In this document: piece after piece, positions 1 to 8,292 of the stretch
Layout of the letters: every line of letters begins with the position of its first letter
Numbering within the stretch: position 1 is the first letter of the stretch
NCBI RefSeq assembly: GCF_041807905.1
Contig: NZ_JBGVSA010000027.1
Span: forward strand, 1-51,403
Source of the DNA: JBGVSA01 sp041807905
GTDB lineage: Bacteria > Pseudomonadota > Gammaproteobacteria > Burkholderiales > Rhodocyclaceae
DNA length: 51,403 bases
Direction: 5' to 3'
Translations under genes and position numbers: made by a program
The notes under the pieces: generated by a model
The model's input: only the letters and a program-made list of their open reading frames with translations
What the model was told of the DNA's origin: nothing
Databases searched by the model: none

Positions 1-230
1 GGCCCCTTTTGAGCCGCCGAGCAACGCAGGCAAGTCAGGTTGCGGCGAAGCCGTCGGCGAGGACTGTCTGAGGAGCGCAGCGACGAGTTCCGCACCCGCC
101 TGACTTGACGAGTAGCGCAGGGGACCAGCCGCAGGCTGGCGGCGATGTAGGGGTCGCTTTCTTGGTGACTTCTTTGTCGATAACAAAGAAGTTACTCGCC
201 CGCCGGGGCGAACTCCCGGCCAACGTAATC
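1..230. repeat. Dispersed non-coding repeat element (left part may lie outside the window)
   Basis: The arrangement matches a repeat family I recall from many beta- and gammaproteobacterial genomes, often found beside operons: a GAGGACTGTCTGAG block, a CGCAGGGGACC block, GGGTCGC plus TTTCTTGGTGAC, a hairpin, then CGCCCGCCGGGGCG. Seen directly: a 9-bp inverted repeat (CAAGTCAGG at 31-39, CCTGACTTG at 99-107), and a 13-bp stem with one G-T pair (165-177 with 183-195, 5-nt loop). Short ORFs on both strands here look like translations of the repeat, not genes. The family assignment rests on memory. Confidence 0.6.
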
Positions 231-617
231 ACGCAATCGAGGCCAAGTTCGCACAGCAAAGCTCAAAGCAAGAAAGGGCTTCTGTTGCTGCCCACACAGG
301 TCATACATGGCGGATAACGCTTGGCTCTTCCGTCCTACCTCCCTACCGCGACGACCGCCCCTGCCGGTCTGGAGGTGACAAAGACGAACTCCCCGCCAGC
401 GCACAAACAACGAACCAGGCAAGCAAGAAAGGGTTTTTGGAAAGAAAGGCGACACCTCGCCTCCCGTAAACCCTGATGCCCCCCTCACGCCACTTGCATT
501 AACGTCAGCCCCGGCTCAGCCACATCCAGCCATCCGTGCTTCGCGGGTTGCCTTCGTCATGCCCGCGCAACAAACATGCTTCAGTGTGCTCGATTTACCC
601 GGCCGGGGAGAGAGAAC
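231..617. other. Non-coding stretch upstream of ugpB
   Basis: No convincing gene lies here. Two related short stretches (around 263-277 and 420-437, both containing GCAAGAAAGGG) suggest further decayed repeat material. I looked for a Pho box (two CTGTCAT-like heptamers about 4 bp apart) before ugpB and did not find a good one, so phosphate control of the ugp operon is not supported by what I can see. No strong sigma-70 promoter stands out either. Confidence 0.5.
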
Positions 618-1928
618 ATGAACAAGTACTGCATGCGCGCCGCGCTTGCGGCGTTGGGTCTGGTGGCGGCGGGTGCCGCGCAGGCCGTGGTGGAAATCCA
701 GTGGTGGCATTCGATGACCGGCGCGCTGGGCGACCGCGTCAATGCGCTCGCAACGCAATTCAACTCCAGCCAGCGCGACTATCGCGTGGTGCCCGTATTC
801 AAGGGCGCCTATGACGAGTCGATGGCGGCGGCCATCGCCGCGTACCGCGCCGGCAACGCCCCGCACATCCTGCAGGTCTTCGAAGTCGGCACCGCCACCA
901 TGATGTCGGCCGGCAAGGCGATCAAGCCGGTGTACCAACTGATGAGCGAAGCCGGCGAGCCGTTCGACGCCAAGGCCTACGTGCCCGCGGTCGCCGGCTA
1001 CTACACCGACCGCAACGGCAAGATGCTGTCGCTGCCGTTCAACAGTTCGACCACGGTCTTCTTCTACAACAAGGACGCCTTCCGCAAGGCGGGCCTCGAT
1101 CCGGCCAAGCCGCCGGCAACGTGGACCGAGCTGACGTCGGCAGCGGCCAAGCTCAAGATCTCTGGCAGCACGTGTGCCTACACCACGGGCTGGCAATCGT
1201 GGGTGCAGCTCGAGAGCTTCTCGACCTGGCATAACGTACCGTTCGCCACGCAAGGCAATGGCCTCGATGGCTCCAACCCGCGCTTGATGTTCAATTCGCC
1301 GCTGCACGTGCGCCATATCGGCAACATGCAGAACTGGCTCAAGCAAGGGCTGTTCACGTATGCCGGCCGCAAGAACGAGCCGGAAGCCAAGTTCTACAGC
1401 GGCGAATGCGCCATGCTGACGTCTTCGTCCGCCGCGCTCGGCAACATCAAGCGCAACGCCAAGTTCGAGTTCGGCGTCGCCCCCCTGCCCTACTACCCGG
1501 ATGTGCCGGGCGCACCGCAGAACACTGTCATCGGCGGCGCCAGCCTGTGGGTGATGGGCGGCAAGAGCGCGCCCGAATACAAGGGCGTGGCGAAGTTCTT
1601 CACCTTCCTGTCGCGGCCCGAAGTGCAGGCCGAATGGCACCAGCAGACCGGCTACCTGCCGCTCACGCTGGCGGCCTACGAGCTGACGCGCAAGAGCGGT
1701 TTCTATGAACAGAACCCAGGCACGGACGTGGCGGTCAAGCAGATGATCACGAAGACCACCACCAACTCGCGCGGCGTGCGCCTGGGCAACTTCGTGCAGA
1801 TCCGTAACATCGTCGACGAAGAACTCGAATCGGTCTGGAACGGGCAGAAGACTGCGCAACAAGGTCTGGATGCCGCTGTACAGCGCGGCAATGCCGAATT
1901 GGACAAATTCTCTCGCGCAAACAAGTAA
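618..1928 (+). CDS. ugpB: sn-glycerol-3-phosphate ABC transporter periplasmic binding protein UgpB
   Basis: Periplasmic ligand-binding component of the UgpBAEC importer for sn-glycerol-3-phosphate and glycerophosphodiesters. The ATG at 618 is preferred over an upstream in-frame start at 576: it has a GGGGAGAG ribosome site and begins a good signal peptide (basic MNKYCMR, hydrophobic core, cleavage after AQA). The mature start has the WWHSM motif; NAPHILQVFEVGTATMM, LPFNSST, GGASLWVMGGK and VDEELESVW follow closely the order and wording of E. coli UgpB. The product is 436 aa, against about 438 in E. coli. It is the first gene of an operon with ugpA, ugpE and ugpC. No UgpQ phosphodiesterase gene follows, unlike E. 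coli. Binding-protein motif match is strong; the exact ligand is inferred from family. Confidence 0.93.
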   Translation: MNKYCMRAALAALGLVAAGAAQAVVEIQWWHSMTGALGDRVNALATQFNSSQRDYRVVPVFKGAYDESMAAAIAAYRAGNAPHILQVFEVGTATMMSAGKAIKPVYQLMSEAGEPFDAKAYVPAVAGYYTDRNGKMLSLPFNSSTTVFFYNKDAFRKAGLDPAKPPATWTELTSAAAKLKISGSTCAYTTGWQSWVQLESFSTWHNVPFATQGNGLDGSNPRLMFNSPLHVRHIGNMQNWLKQGLFTYAGRKNEPEAKFYSGECAMLTSSSAALGNIKRNAKFEFGVAPLPYYPDVPGAPQNTVIGGASLWVMGGKSAPEYKGVAKFFTFLSRPEVQAEWHQQTGYLPLTLAAYELTRKSGFYEQNPGTDVAVKQMITKTTTNSRGVRLGNFVQIRNIVDEELESVWNGQKTAQQGLDAAVQRGNAELDKFSRANK

Positions 1929-1976
1929 TCACGACACACAGAGGGTGGGCAAGCAGTACGGCCCGCCCCTCTCCTG

Positions 1977-2858
1977 ATGGAAAAACGCGTCCTCTTCCGC
2001 TCGCCCTGGCTCCCGTACGCACTGCTCGTACCGCAACTGGCGGTGACCGTGGTGTTCTTCTTCTGGCCGGCGGTGCAGGCACTGTATCAGTCGGTGCTGA
2101 TCCAGGACACCTTCGGCGATTCGGTGCGCTTTGCCGGGCTGGTCAATTTCTCTGATCTCTTCAACGATCCGCTGTACCTCGCCTCGTTCGGCACGACGGC
2201 GGTGTTCTCTTCGCTCGTCACAGTGCTGGGGCTGAGCATTTCGCTGTTGCTGGCCACACTGTGCAACCGCGTCGCGCGCGGCGCTCAGGCGTATCAGACG
2301 CTGCTCATCCTGCCGTATGCCGTCGCGCCCGCCGTGGTCGGCGTGCTGTGGTCATTTCTGTTTGCGCCCGGCATGGGCGTGCTGGCGGTATGGCTGCGAC
2401 GCGCCGGCGTGCATTGGGATCACCATCTCGACGCCACCGATGCGATGACGCTGGTGGTGCTGGCGGCGGTGTGGAAGCAGATCAGCTACAACTTCCTGTT
2501 CTTTCTTGCCGGCCTGCAGTCGATTCCGCGCTCGCTCATCGAGGCGGCGGCGATCGACGGCGCCGGTCCATGGAAGCGCTTTCGCGACATCGTCTTTCCG
2601 CTGCTGATGCCGACGACGTTCTTCCTGCTGGTGGTGAATCTCGTCTACGCCTTCTTCGATACTTTCGCCATCATCGATGCCACCACCAGCGGCGGCCCGG
2701 CGCAGGCGACGAAGATCCTGGTCTACAAGGCGTTCTACGACGGCTTCCGGGGTGGCGACGCGGGCTCGTCGGCCGCGCAGTCGGTGGTGCTGATGGTGAT
2801 CGTCATCGCGCTCACCGTTGTGCAGTTCCGGTTCATCGAACGCAAGGTGCAGTACTGA
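1977..2858 (+). CDS. ugpA: sn-glycerol-3-phosphate ABC transporter permease UgpA
   Basis: Inner-membrane permease subunit, one half of the translocation channel with UgpE. It has 293 aa (E. coli UgpA about 295), about six hydrophobic segments, and the cytoplasmic EAA loop that docks the ATPase (EAAAIDGAGPWKRFRDI, near residues 184-200). The N-terminus (LPYALLVPQLAVTVVFFFWPA) is typical of the MalF/UgpA class. It lies 48 nt after ugpB, and its TGA overlaps the ATG of ugpE (TGATG), which indicates translational coupling. Confidence 0.92.
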   Translation: MEKRVLFRSPWLPYALLVPQLAVTVVFFFWPAVQALYQSVLIQDTFGDSVRFAGLVNFSDLFNDPLYLASFGTTAVFSSLVTVLGLSISLLLATLCNRVARGAQAYQTLLILPYAVAPAVVGVLWSFLFAPGMGVLAVWLRRAGVHWDHHLDATDAMTLVVLAAVWKQISYNFLFFLAGLQSIPRSLIEAAAIDGAGPWKRFRDIVFPLLMPTTFFLLVVNLVYAFFDTFAIIDATTSGGPAQATKILVYKAFYDGFRGGDAGSSAAQSVVLMVIVIALTVVQFRFIERKVQY

Positions 2859-3709
2859 TGATCGAGAATCGTCCCTGGCTCACCGTGTTCAGCCACCTGA
2901 TGCTCATCGTCGGCGTCGCAGTCGTCGCGTTGCCGCTGTGGGTAGCTTTTGCCGCGAGTACGCAAAGCGCGGACGAAGTCATGCGCGTGCCGATTTCGCT
3001 GCTGCCCGGTTCGCATTTCTTCGAGAACTACCGGCAGGTGCTCACGGCGGGCAGCGTCACCGCCGCCAAGTCGCCGGTCGGGCCGATGCTGTTCAATAGC
3101 CTGGTGATGGCGCTCGCCATCGCGTTGGGCAAGATCGCCATCTCGTTGCTGTCCGCTTTCGCGGTGGTGTACTTCCGCTTTCCGGGCCGGCAACTGTGCT
3201 TCTGGATGATCTTCGTCACGCTCATGCTGCCGGTGGAGGTGCGCATTTCGCCCACCTACGAGGTGATGGCGCGACTGCAACTGCTCGACACTTACGCAGG
3301 CCTCACGTTACCGCTGGTGGCGTCGGCCACGGCGACCTTTCTGTTCCGCCAGTTCTTCATGACGATTCCGGACGAGCTGGCCGAAGCGGCGCGCATCGAT
3401 GGCGCCGGACCGCTACGATTCTTCCGCGACGTGGTGCTGCCGCTGTCGCGCACGAACATCGCTGCGCTGTTCGTGATCCTCTTCATCTACGGATGGAATC
3501 AATACCTGTGGCCGCTTCTCGTGACCACGCGCGAGGACATGTACACCGTTGTCATCGGCATCAAGCGGATGATTTCCGGCGCGGGCGATGCGGCCACCGA
3601 CTGGAACCTCGTGATGGCGACCGCAATCCTCGCCATGCTGCCGCCGGCGGTGGTGGTGCTGGCGATGCAGCGGTGGTTCGTGAAGGGGCTGGTGGACACC
3701 GAAAAATGA
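2858..3709 (+). CDS. ugpE: sn-glycerol-3-phosphate ABC transporter permease UgpE
   Basis: Second channel subunit of the Ugp importer. The frame is open far upstream (from 2261), but the real start is the ATG at 2858 overlapping the ugpA stop codon. This gives 283 aa, close to E. coli UgpE (281). It begins MIENRPWLTVFSHLMLIVG. The MalG-class features are present: a first membrane segment, a periplasmic loop with LPGSHFFENYRQV, and the EAA loop EAARIDGAGPLRFFRDVV. The end, RWFVKGLVDTEK, resembles the family C-terminus, which ends near VKGLTEG/EK. Confidence 0.92.
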   Translation: MIENRPWLTVFSHLMLIVGVAVVALPLWVAFAASTQSADEVMRVPISLLPGSHFFENYRQVLTAGSVTAAKSPVGPMLFNSLVMALAIALGKIAISLLSAFAVVYFRFPGRQLCFWMIFVTLMLPVEVRISPTYEVMARLQLLDTYAGLTLPLVASATATFLFRQFFMTIPDELAEAARIDGAGPLRFFRDVVLPLSRTNIAALFVILFIYGWNQYLWPLLVTTREDMYTVVIGIKRMISGAGDAATDWNLVMATAILAMLPPAVVVLAMQRWFVKGLVDTEK

Positions 3710-3742
3710 CGGCACGCCGCTGCCGACTCTGACCACGACGAT

Positions 3743-4813
3743 ATGGCGACTCTCGAATTCAGGCAGGTCCGCAAGGCCTACGGCGACAACGCCGTGATCC
3801 ACGGCATCGACATGCACGTCCACGATGGCGAGTTCGTCGTCATCGTCGGGCCGTCGGGCTGCGGCAAGTCGAGCCTGTTGCGCATGGTCGCCGGGCTCGA
3901 AGCAATCACAGGCGGAGAGATTCTCATCGACGGCCACGTGGTGAACAGGCTCGAACCGAAGGATCGCGACATCGCCATGGTGTTCCAGAACTACGCGCTC
4001 TATCCGCACATGAGCGTGTTCGACAACATGGCCTACGGATTGAAGATCCGCGGCATGTCGCGCGAAGACATCCGCACGCGCGTGAGCGCAGCGGCGCACA
4101 TCCTCGAGCTGGAATCGCTGCTCGCGCGCCGCCCGGCGCAGTTGTCGGGCGGGCAGCGCCAGCGGGTGGCGATGGGGCGCGCCATCGTGCGCGAGCCCAA
4201 GGCTTTCCTGTTCGATGAGCCGCTGTCGAATCTCGACGCCAAGCTGCGTGTGCAGATGCGGCTGGAAATCCAGAAGCTCCATCGCACGCTGGGCACGACC
4301 AGCCTGTTCGTCACGCACGATCAGGTCGAGGCGATGACGCTGGCCCACCGCATGGTGGTCATGAATGCCGGCCGCGTGGAACAGATTGGCACGCCGATGG
4401 AGGTATACCGCGAACCCGCGAGCACGTTTGTCGCCGCCTTCATCGGCTCGCCGCCGATGAACCTTATCCCCGGCCAGGTCAGCAACGATGGCGCGCACCT
4501 GGAGTGCGTCGACCTGCGCATCCCGCTCCCCACGCCGCGCCCGGACCTGGCCGGCCGGGCGCTCACGCTCGGCGTACGGCCGGAACACCTCGAACCTGCC
4601 GCCGATGGCTTGCCCGTCGACGTGCAACTGGTCGAACCCCTGGGTGGCGAACAACTGATCCATACGCGCTTCGGCAGCCATACCCTGGTCGTACGCGCTA
4701 CGGACCCGGACGATGGCGCACCGGCCTTCGGCGAGCGCCTGCATCTGCGCCTGCCGCCCCATCGCCTGCACTGGTTCGATTCCACGACCGGCCTGCGGGT
4801 GGTCGGCGCATAG
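3743..4813 (+). CDS. ugpC: sn-glycerol-3-phosphate import ATP-binding protein UgpC
   Basis: Cytoplasmic ATPase that drives the Ugp importer. Walker A is GPSGCGKS (residues 36-43), the signature LSGGQ starts at about 134, Walker B is FLFDEP (Asp near 158), the D-loop is SNLDAKLR and the H-loop VTHDQVEAM. A C-terminal OB-type domain with the GVRPEHL motif of the MalK/UgpC class makes up the rest of the 356 aa. It starts 33 nt after ugpE and ends the transporter genes. Such ATPases are often shared between sugar importers, so it could also serve the second importer in this window, although that has its own ATPase. Confidence 0.92.
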   Translation: MATLEFRQVRKAYGDNAVIHGIDMHVHDGEFVVIVGPSGCGKSSLLRMVAGLEAITGGEILIDGHVVNRLEPKDRDIAMVFQNYALYPHMSVFDNMAYGLKIRGMSREDIRTRVSAAAHILELESLLARRPAQLSGGQRQRVAMGRAIVREPKAFLFDEPLSNLDAKLRVQMRLEIQKLHRTLGTTSLFVTHDQVEAMTLAHRMVVMNAGRVEQIGTPMEVYREPASTFVAAFIGSPPMNLIPGQVSNDGAHLECVDLRIPLPTPRPDLAGRALTLGVRPEHLEPAADGLPVDVQLVEPLGGEQLIHTRFGSHTLVVRATDPDDGAPAFGERLHLRLPPHRLHWFDSTTGLRVVGA

Positions 4814-4887
4814 CCGCCGACGCCCGGGAAAGCCTGTACTGAAGGGCGATTCGGGCATTTCGTTGGCAACCGCTTGGCCTCGAACAA

Positions 4888-4916
4888 TTGTCATCTGGCG
4901 GCAATGAGGTAATCAT
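4888..4916 (+). promoter_or_regulatory. Candidate sigma-70 promoter for pfp
   Basis: The 183-nt gap between ugpC and pfp contains TTGTCA (4888-4893) followed after 16 nt by TAATCA (4910-4915). This would let pfp be transcribed separately from ugpBAEC. The -10 match is weak, so this is only a candidate. Confidence 0.3.
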
Positions 4917-4996
4917 CCACACCCTTGAAGACGCAGGCCGCCGCCCGCCGGGCATACGACTTGCGATGTGGCCCCATTTATTGCCGAGAACAGCAC

Positions 4997-6241
4997 ATGC
5001 CAAGAAACGCGCTCTACGCCCAATCCGGTGGCGTCACCCCCGTCATCAACGCCTCCGCCAGCGGCGTCATCGAAGCGGCGCTCGCCCGCCCCGACGCCAT
5101 CGGCAAGCTCTATCTGGCCCACCATGGGATCGTCGGCGCGCTCAACGAAGTGCTCATCGACGCCGCCAGCCTGACGCCGGCGCAGCGCGCAGCCCTGCCG
5201 GTGTCGCCCGGCGGCGCATTCGGCTCCTGCCGCCACAAGCTCAAGCGCGAAGAAGAATTCGACCGCCTGGTGGCGCTGTTTGCCGAATACGACATCGGTT
5301 ACTTCTTCTACAACGGTGGCGGCGATTCGGCCGACACCTGCCTGAAAGTGTCGCAACTGGCACGCGAGCGTGGCCTCGATCTGGTGGCCGTGCATGTGCC
5401 CAAGACCATCGACAACGACCTGCCCGTCACCGACTGCTCGCCCGGCTTCGGCTCGGTCGCCAAGTACCTGGCGACGTCGATTCAGGAAACCGGCCTCGAT
5501 GTCTCGGCCATGGCGCCGACTTCGACCAAGGTGTTCATCATGGAAGTGATGGGCCGCCACGCGGGCTGGCTGGCCGCAGCCGCCGGACTGGCCTCGCATG
5601 AGCGCCGCCTGCCGCCGCACATCATCCTGGTGCCGGAAATCGCCTTCGACACGGAGCGCTTTGTCGCCGACGTGCAGAAGATGGTGGCCGAGTATGGCTA
5701 CTGCTCGATCGTGGCTTCCGAAGGCATCCACTACGCCGACGGCAAGTTCGTGGCCGACAGCGGCACGACCGATGCCTTCGGCCACGCGCAGCTCGGCGGT
5801 GTCGCCGTGGTGCTGGCCGATCTGGTCAAGAACAGAGCCGGCTTCAAGGTGCACTGGGCGGTGCCCGACTTCCTCCAACGCGCGGCGCGCCACCTGGCCT
5901 CGCAGGTCGACCTGGAACAAGCCGTGGCCGTGGGCCGCGAAGCGGTCGACCTGGCGCTGGCCGGCAAGGGCGGCGTAATGCCCGCCATCGTGCGCACTTC
6001 TTCCAGGCCCTACGCGTGGAAGATCGAGCCGGCGCCGCTGGAACAGGTCGCCAACACCGAAAAGAAGATGCCGCGCGAGTACCTGGACGAATCGGGCTAT
6101 CGCCTGACCGAAGCCGGCCGCGAGTATTTCTTCCCGCTGATCCAGGGCGAAGCGCTGCCGCCGTTCATCAACGGCCTGCCGCTGATGGCCGATTGGCGCT
6201 TCGAGATGCTGCCCAAGCGCCTGCCGGCGTTCAAGGCATAA
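4997..6241 (+). CDS. pfp: Pyrophosphate-dependent 6-phosphofructokinase
   Basis: Cytoplasmic enzyme interconverting fructose 6-phosphate and fructose 1,6-bisphosphate using PPi/Pi, so usable in glycolysis and gluconeogenesis. PPi rather than ATP use is inferred from PKTIDND (Lys where ATP enzymes have Gly) and from a phosphate-binding loop reading NGGGDSADT rather than GGDGS. Further family motifs are EVMGRHAGWLAA and the N-terminal QSGGVTPVINAS. The start is ATG 4997 (MPRNALYAQSGG), because the Rossmann-like phosphate loop lies just after it; the 24 residues of open frame upstream are unlike the family. Length 414 aa fits the 400-420 aa group. It lies behind ugpC, so imported glycerol-3-phosphate carbon could meet it at the triose/hexose level, but that link is inference. 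Confidence 0.92.
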   Translation: MPRNALYAQSGGVTPVINASASGVIEAALARPDAIGKLYLAHHGIVGALNEVLIDAASLTPAQRAALPVSPGGAFGSCRHKLKREEEFDRLVALFAEYDIGYFFYNGGGDSADTCLKVSQLARERGLDLVAVHVPKTIDNDLPVTDCSPGFGSVAKYLATSIQETGLDVSAMAPTSTKVFIMEVMGRHAGWLAAAAGLASHERRLPPHIILVPEIAFDTERFVADVQKMVAEYGYCSIVASEGIHYADGKFVADSGTTDAFGHAQLGGVAVVLADLVKNRAGFKVHWAVPDFLQRAARHLASQVDLEQAVAVGREAVDLALAGKGGVMPAIVRTSSRPYAWKIEPAPLEQVANTEKKMPREYLDESGYRLTEAGREYFFPLIQGEALPPFINGLPLMADWRFEMLPKRLPAFKA

Positions 6242-6245
6242 GAAA

Positions 6246-6274
6246 ACGGGCGCCTCATCGGCGCCCGTTTTTTT
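6246..6274 (+). terminator. Rho-independent terminator after pfp
   Basis: A perfect 9-bp stem (ACGGGCGCC at 6246-6254 with GGCGCCCGT at 6260-6268) and a 5-nt loop, followed by a T run to 6274. On the other strand the stem is followed by TTTT, so it may also stop the leftward operon whose last gene ends at 6284. Confidence 0.88.
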
Positions 6275-6283
6275 GTGTAGCCC

Positions 6284-8149
6284 TCAGGCGTTCTGCCGCG
6301 TCATCGTGCCCACTGTCTTGCCGTGGGCGCGGATGATGGCTTCCAGCTCTTCGATGGAAGGCCGCGCGCAGGGTTTGAGCCACGCCTGTTGGGCGGCCGC
6401 CGGGTCGGCCAAGGCAAGGATCGCCGAGGCCAGCACCGTTTCGCCCGCCTCGATCCGCCCTGTCAGTTGCGGAACCGACGATCTTGCGCACATGAGGTTG
6501 GCGTTGGGCAGCGCATCCAGCAGGCGTCCCTTGCGCTCCACCGTCGAGGCCAGATCGCGGATACCGGAAAAGTCGCCCGGCATGCACAGGCTGGCAGCGC
6601 CCGCCACTTCTTCGACCTCGCCTCCCGGCCCGCCGTCGGGGCGCGGCAACGCGAAGCCGCCTTCGATGATCTGGCACGCCACTTTCGACTGGATGCGGTG
6701 CACGCGCAGGTGCCACGGGTACAGCACCAGCGACCAGGTCTCGACCGTGATGTCCGCATTGGCATTCCACCGCGCGTAGATCAGGTTGTCGGCGATCTTG
6801 ACCTCTTCATTCCCTTCGCGCACATCAAAGTGCAGACCGTCGCGGCTGAACGCCAGCATGTTGTCGAAGCTGCCATGGTCGAACTGGCGGAAGTCGGTTT
6901 CGACGCTGAAGCCGTAGCGCGCGGAATACGCAAACTTGCTGTACTTCTCGGGGGCGATGCGCAGCCAGTGACGGTGGTCCTCCTGCCCGCCAGCCAGCGC
7001 GATGGCATCCCCCGGCGGATTGAACAGGACGAAGCCCGGCTGCACTTGCGTGGCAGTCTGCGCGCAAGGCGACAAAGGTTCTTCTTTCGCCGTCCAGAAT
7101 GGATGGCCCTTCGGCAGCGCCATGAAAGCGAAGGCCTTGAAGGCCCAGTACGGCGAGCACGCTGAGTTATACGGTTCGCACATGTGCAGGTTCGGGTAGC
7201 CATAGCCGATCGACAGCACGCCGTCGCGATGCGCGATGGGCTGCTTCGACCACCAGCGCAGGTGGCGCAGCACGAGGCCCTTGATCTGGCCCCACGGCAG
7301 CGCCGGACAATCGGCGAACGCCAGCGCCGACCAGAATCCGCAGCAGGCAAAGCGATAGGTCAGGCTGCGACCGAACGGCAGCACGGCGCCGTCATCGGCG
7401 AACCAGTGGACGAACTGCTGCGCGAACGCTTTGGCCCGTTCCTGTATCTGCGCACGACGCGCGTCGTCGTGGCCGAGCCTGGCGTAGATGAGCCCGTAGA
7501 AGTGGATGGCGAAGGGAACGTAGTGATCGGCGTGCCGCACCGGCCCATCGCTGTACCAGCCGTCGGCCAGATACAGCGCGTCGAGCTTGTCGAGGTATCC
7601 CTCACGCAATTCGGGGTCGGGCGTCTCGCCGATGGCTTCCAGCCCGAGCCCGATCATCACGCGGAAGAACATCCAGTTGTTCTCGCCAAAGTACAAGCCG
7701 TACGCCGTGTTCAAAAAAGCGGCGATGTTCTTCTTCGCCGCTGCGGATTGCGGCGCCCACAGCACGTCCGGGATCAGCGCCAGCGCGAAGCCGATGGCGG
7801 CGAGTTCGACCAGCGGCTGCTGGCGATTCTGCGGCGTGCCCCAGTATTCCGGGCTCTGCGGATCGGTGCCGTTGGCGAGCCCGCGCCGGAAGAGCTCCCA
7901 GTCGACGAAGTCCGCACCGCCGCCGACCTGCAGCGGCACCAGTCCCCACAACGGCCGCGCGTAACCTTCCAGGTCGGCCGCGCTCCGGTCGAACGTGGCG
8001 CCGGCCATGTCGAGCCGCACGCGCGCGCCACCGGGCGAGTAGTACGGCATCAACGGCAGGTACAGGTCGCGGATGGCGCGGACGACGTCGTCGCGCGTCG
8101 TGAGCGGATTGCCGGCCATGGGATTGAAGGCAGGTGGCGAATAGTGCAT
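6284..8149 (-). CDS. DUF2264 domain-containing protein (probable uronate-oligosaccharide enzyme)
   Basis: A 621-aa protein without a signal peptide, so cytoplasmic. The N-terminus (NPLTTRDDVVRAIRDLYLPL, then a YSPGGARVRLD stretch, then RPLWGLVPL) is the start of the DUF2264 family, which is predicted to form an (alpha/alpha)6 barrel and is found in carbohydrate-utilisation loci. From memory some members are beta-glucuronidases of family GH154; I cannot verify that here. Other visible conserved stretches include NNWMFFRVMIGLGLE, DGWYSDGPVRHADHYVPFA and YGYPNLHMCEPYNS. It is the last gene of the leftward importer operon, and a GGGGAG ribosome site precedes its ATG. Position beside a GH88 gene suggests it removes or modifies uronic-acid residues from imported oligosaccharides. 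Family call is firm; activity is inference. Confidence 0.82.
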   Translation of the reverse strand: MHYSPPAFNPMAGNPLTTRDDVVRAIRDLYLPLMPYYSPGGARVRLDMAGATFDRSAADLEGYARPLWGLVPLQVGGGADFVDWELFRRGLANGTDPQSPEYWGTPQNRQQPLVELAAIGFALALIPDVLWAPQSAAAKKNIAAFLNTAYGLYFGENNWMFFRVMIGLGLEAIGETPDPELREGYLDKLDALYLADGWYSDGPVRHADHYVPFAIHFYGLIYARLGHDDARRAQIQERAKAFAQQFVHWFADDGAVLPFGRSLTYRFACCGFWSALAFADCPALPWGQIKGLVLRHLRWWSKQPIAHRDGVLSIGYGYPNLHMCEPYNSACSPYWAFKAFAFMALPKGHPFWTAKEEPLSPCAQTATQVQPGFVLFNPPGDAIALAGGQEDHRHWLRIAPEKYSKFAYSARYGFSVETDFRQFDHGSFDNMLAFSRDGLHFDVREGNEEVKIADNLIYARWNANADITVETWSLVLYPWHLRVHRIQSKVACQIIEGGFALPRPDGGPGGEVEEVAGAASLCMPGDFSGIRDLASTVERKGRLLDALPNANLMCARSSVPQLTGRIEAGETVLASAILALADPAAAQQAWLKPCARPSIEELEAIIRAHGKTVGTMTRQNA

Positions 8150-8247
8150 GGGGACTCCCCGGAATATGCGGCGCAGGGTCTCGCTGGACGATGCATGGAC
8201 GCGCGCCCCTGCCGGCAGGCAAGGGCGGCGAAGTGAGCTTTACTGCT

Positions 8248-8278
8248 GCCGGTGCAAACCAATGCGGTCCGCACCGGC
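8248..8278 (-). other. Intergenic stem-loop between the binding-protein gene and the DUF2264 gene
   Basis: GCCGGTGC (8248-8255) pairs perfectly with GCACCGGC (8271-8278) across a 15-nt loop, in the 143-nt gap of the operon. No T run follows on the minus strand. Such hairpins after binding-protein genes often protect the upstream mRNA from 3' decay and allow more binding protein than downstream product. That role is inferred here. Confidence 0.4.
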
Positions 8279-8292
8279 GCAAATGGCGGTGC

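Noticed and set aside
192..488. 98-codon minus-strand ORF at the left edge
   Set aside because: It translates the dispersed repeat region and has no protein-like features.
480..617. Pho box upstream of ugpB
   Set aside because: No pair of CTGTCAT-like heptamers at the right spacing was found.
516..1862. Long minus-strand ORF opposite ugpB
   Set aside because: High-GC shadow frame; ugpB on the plus strand has signal peptide, motifs and operon context.
3413..4894. 493-codon minus-strand ORF opposite ugpE/ugpC
   Set aside because: Shadow of strongly supported transporter genes; composition is that of an antisense frame.
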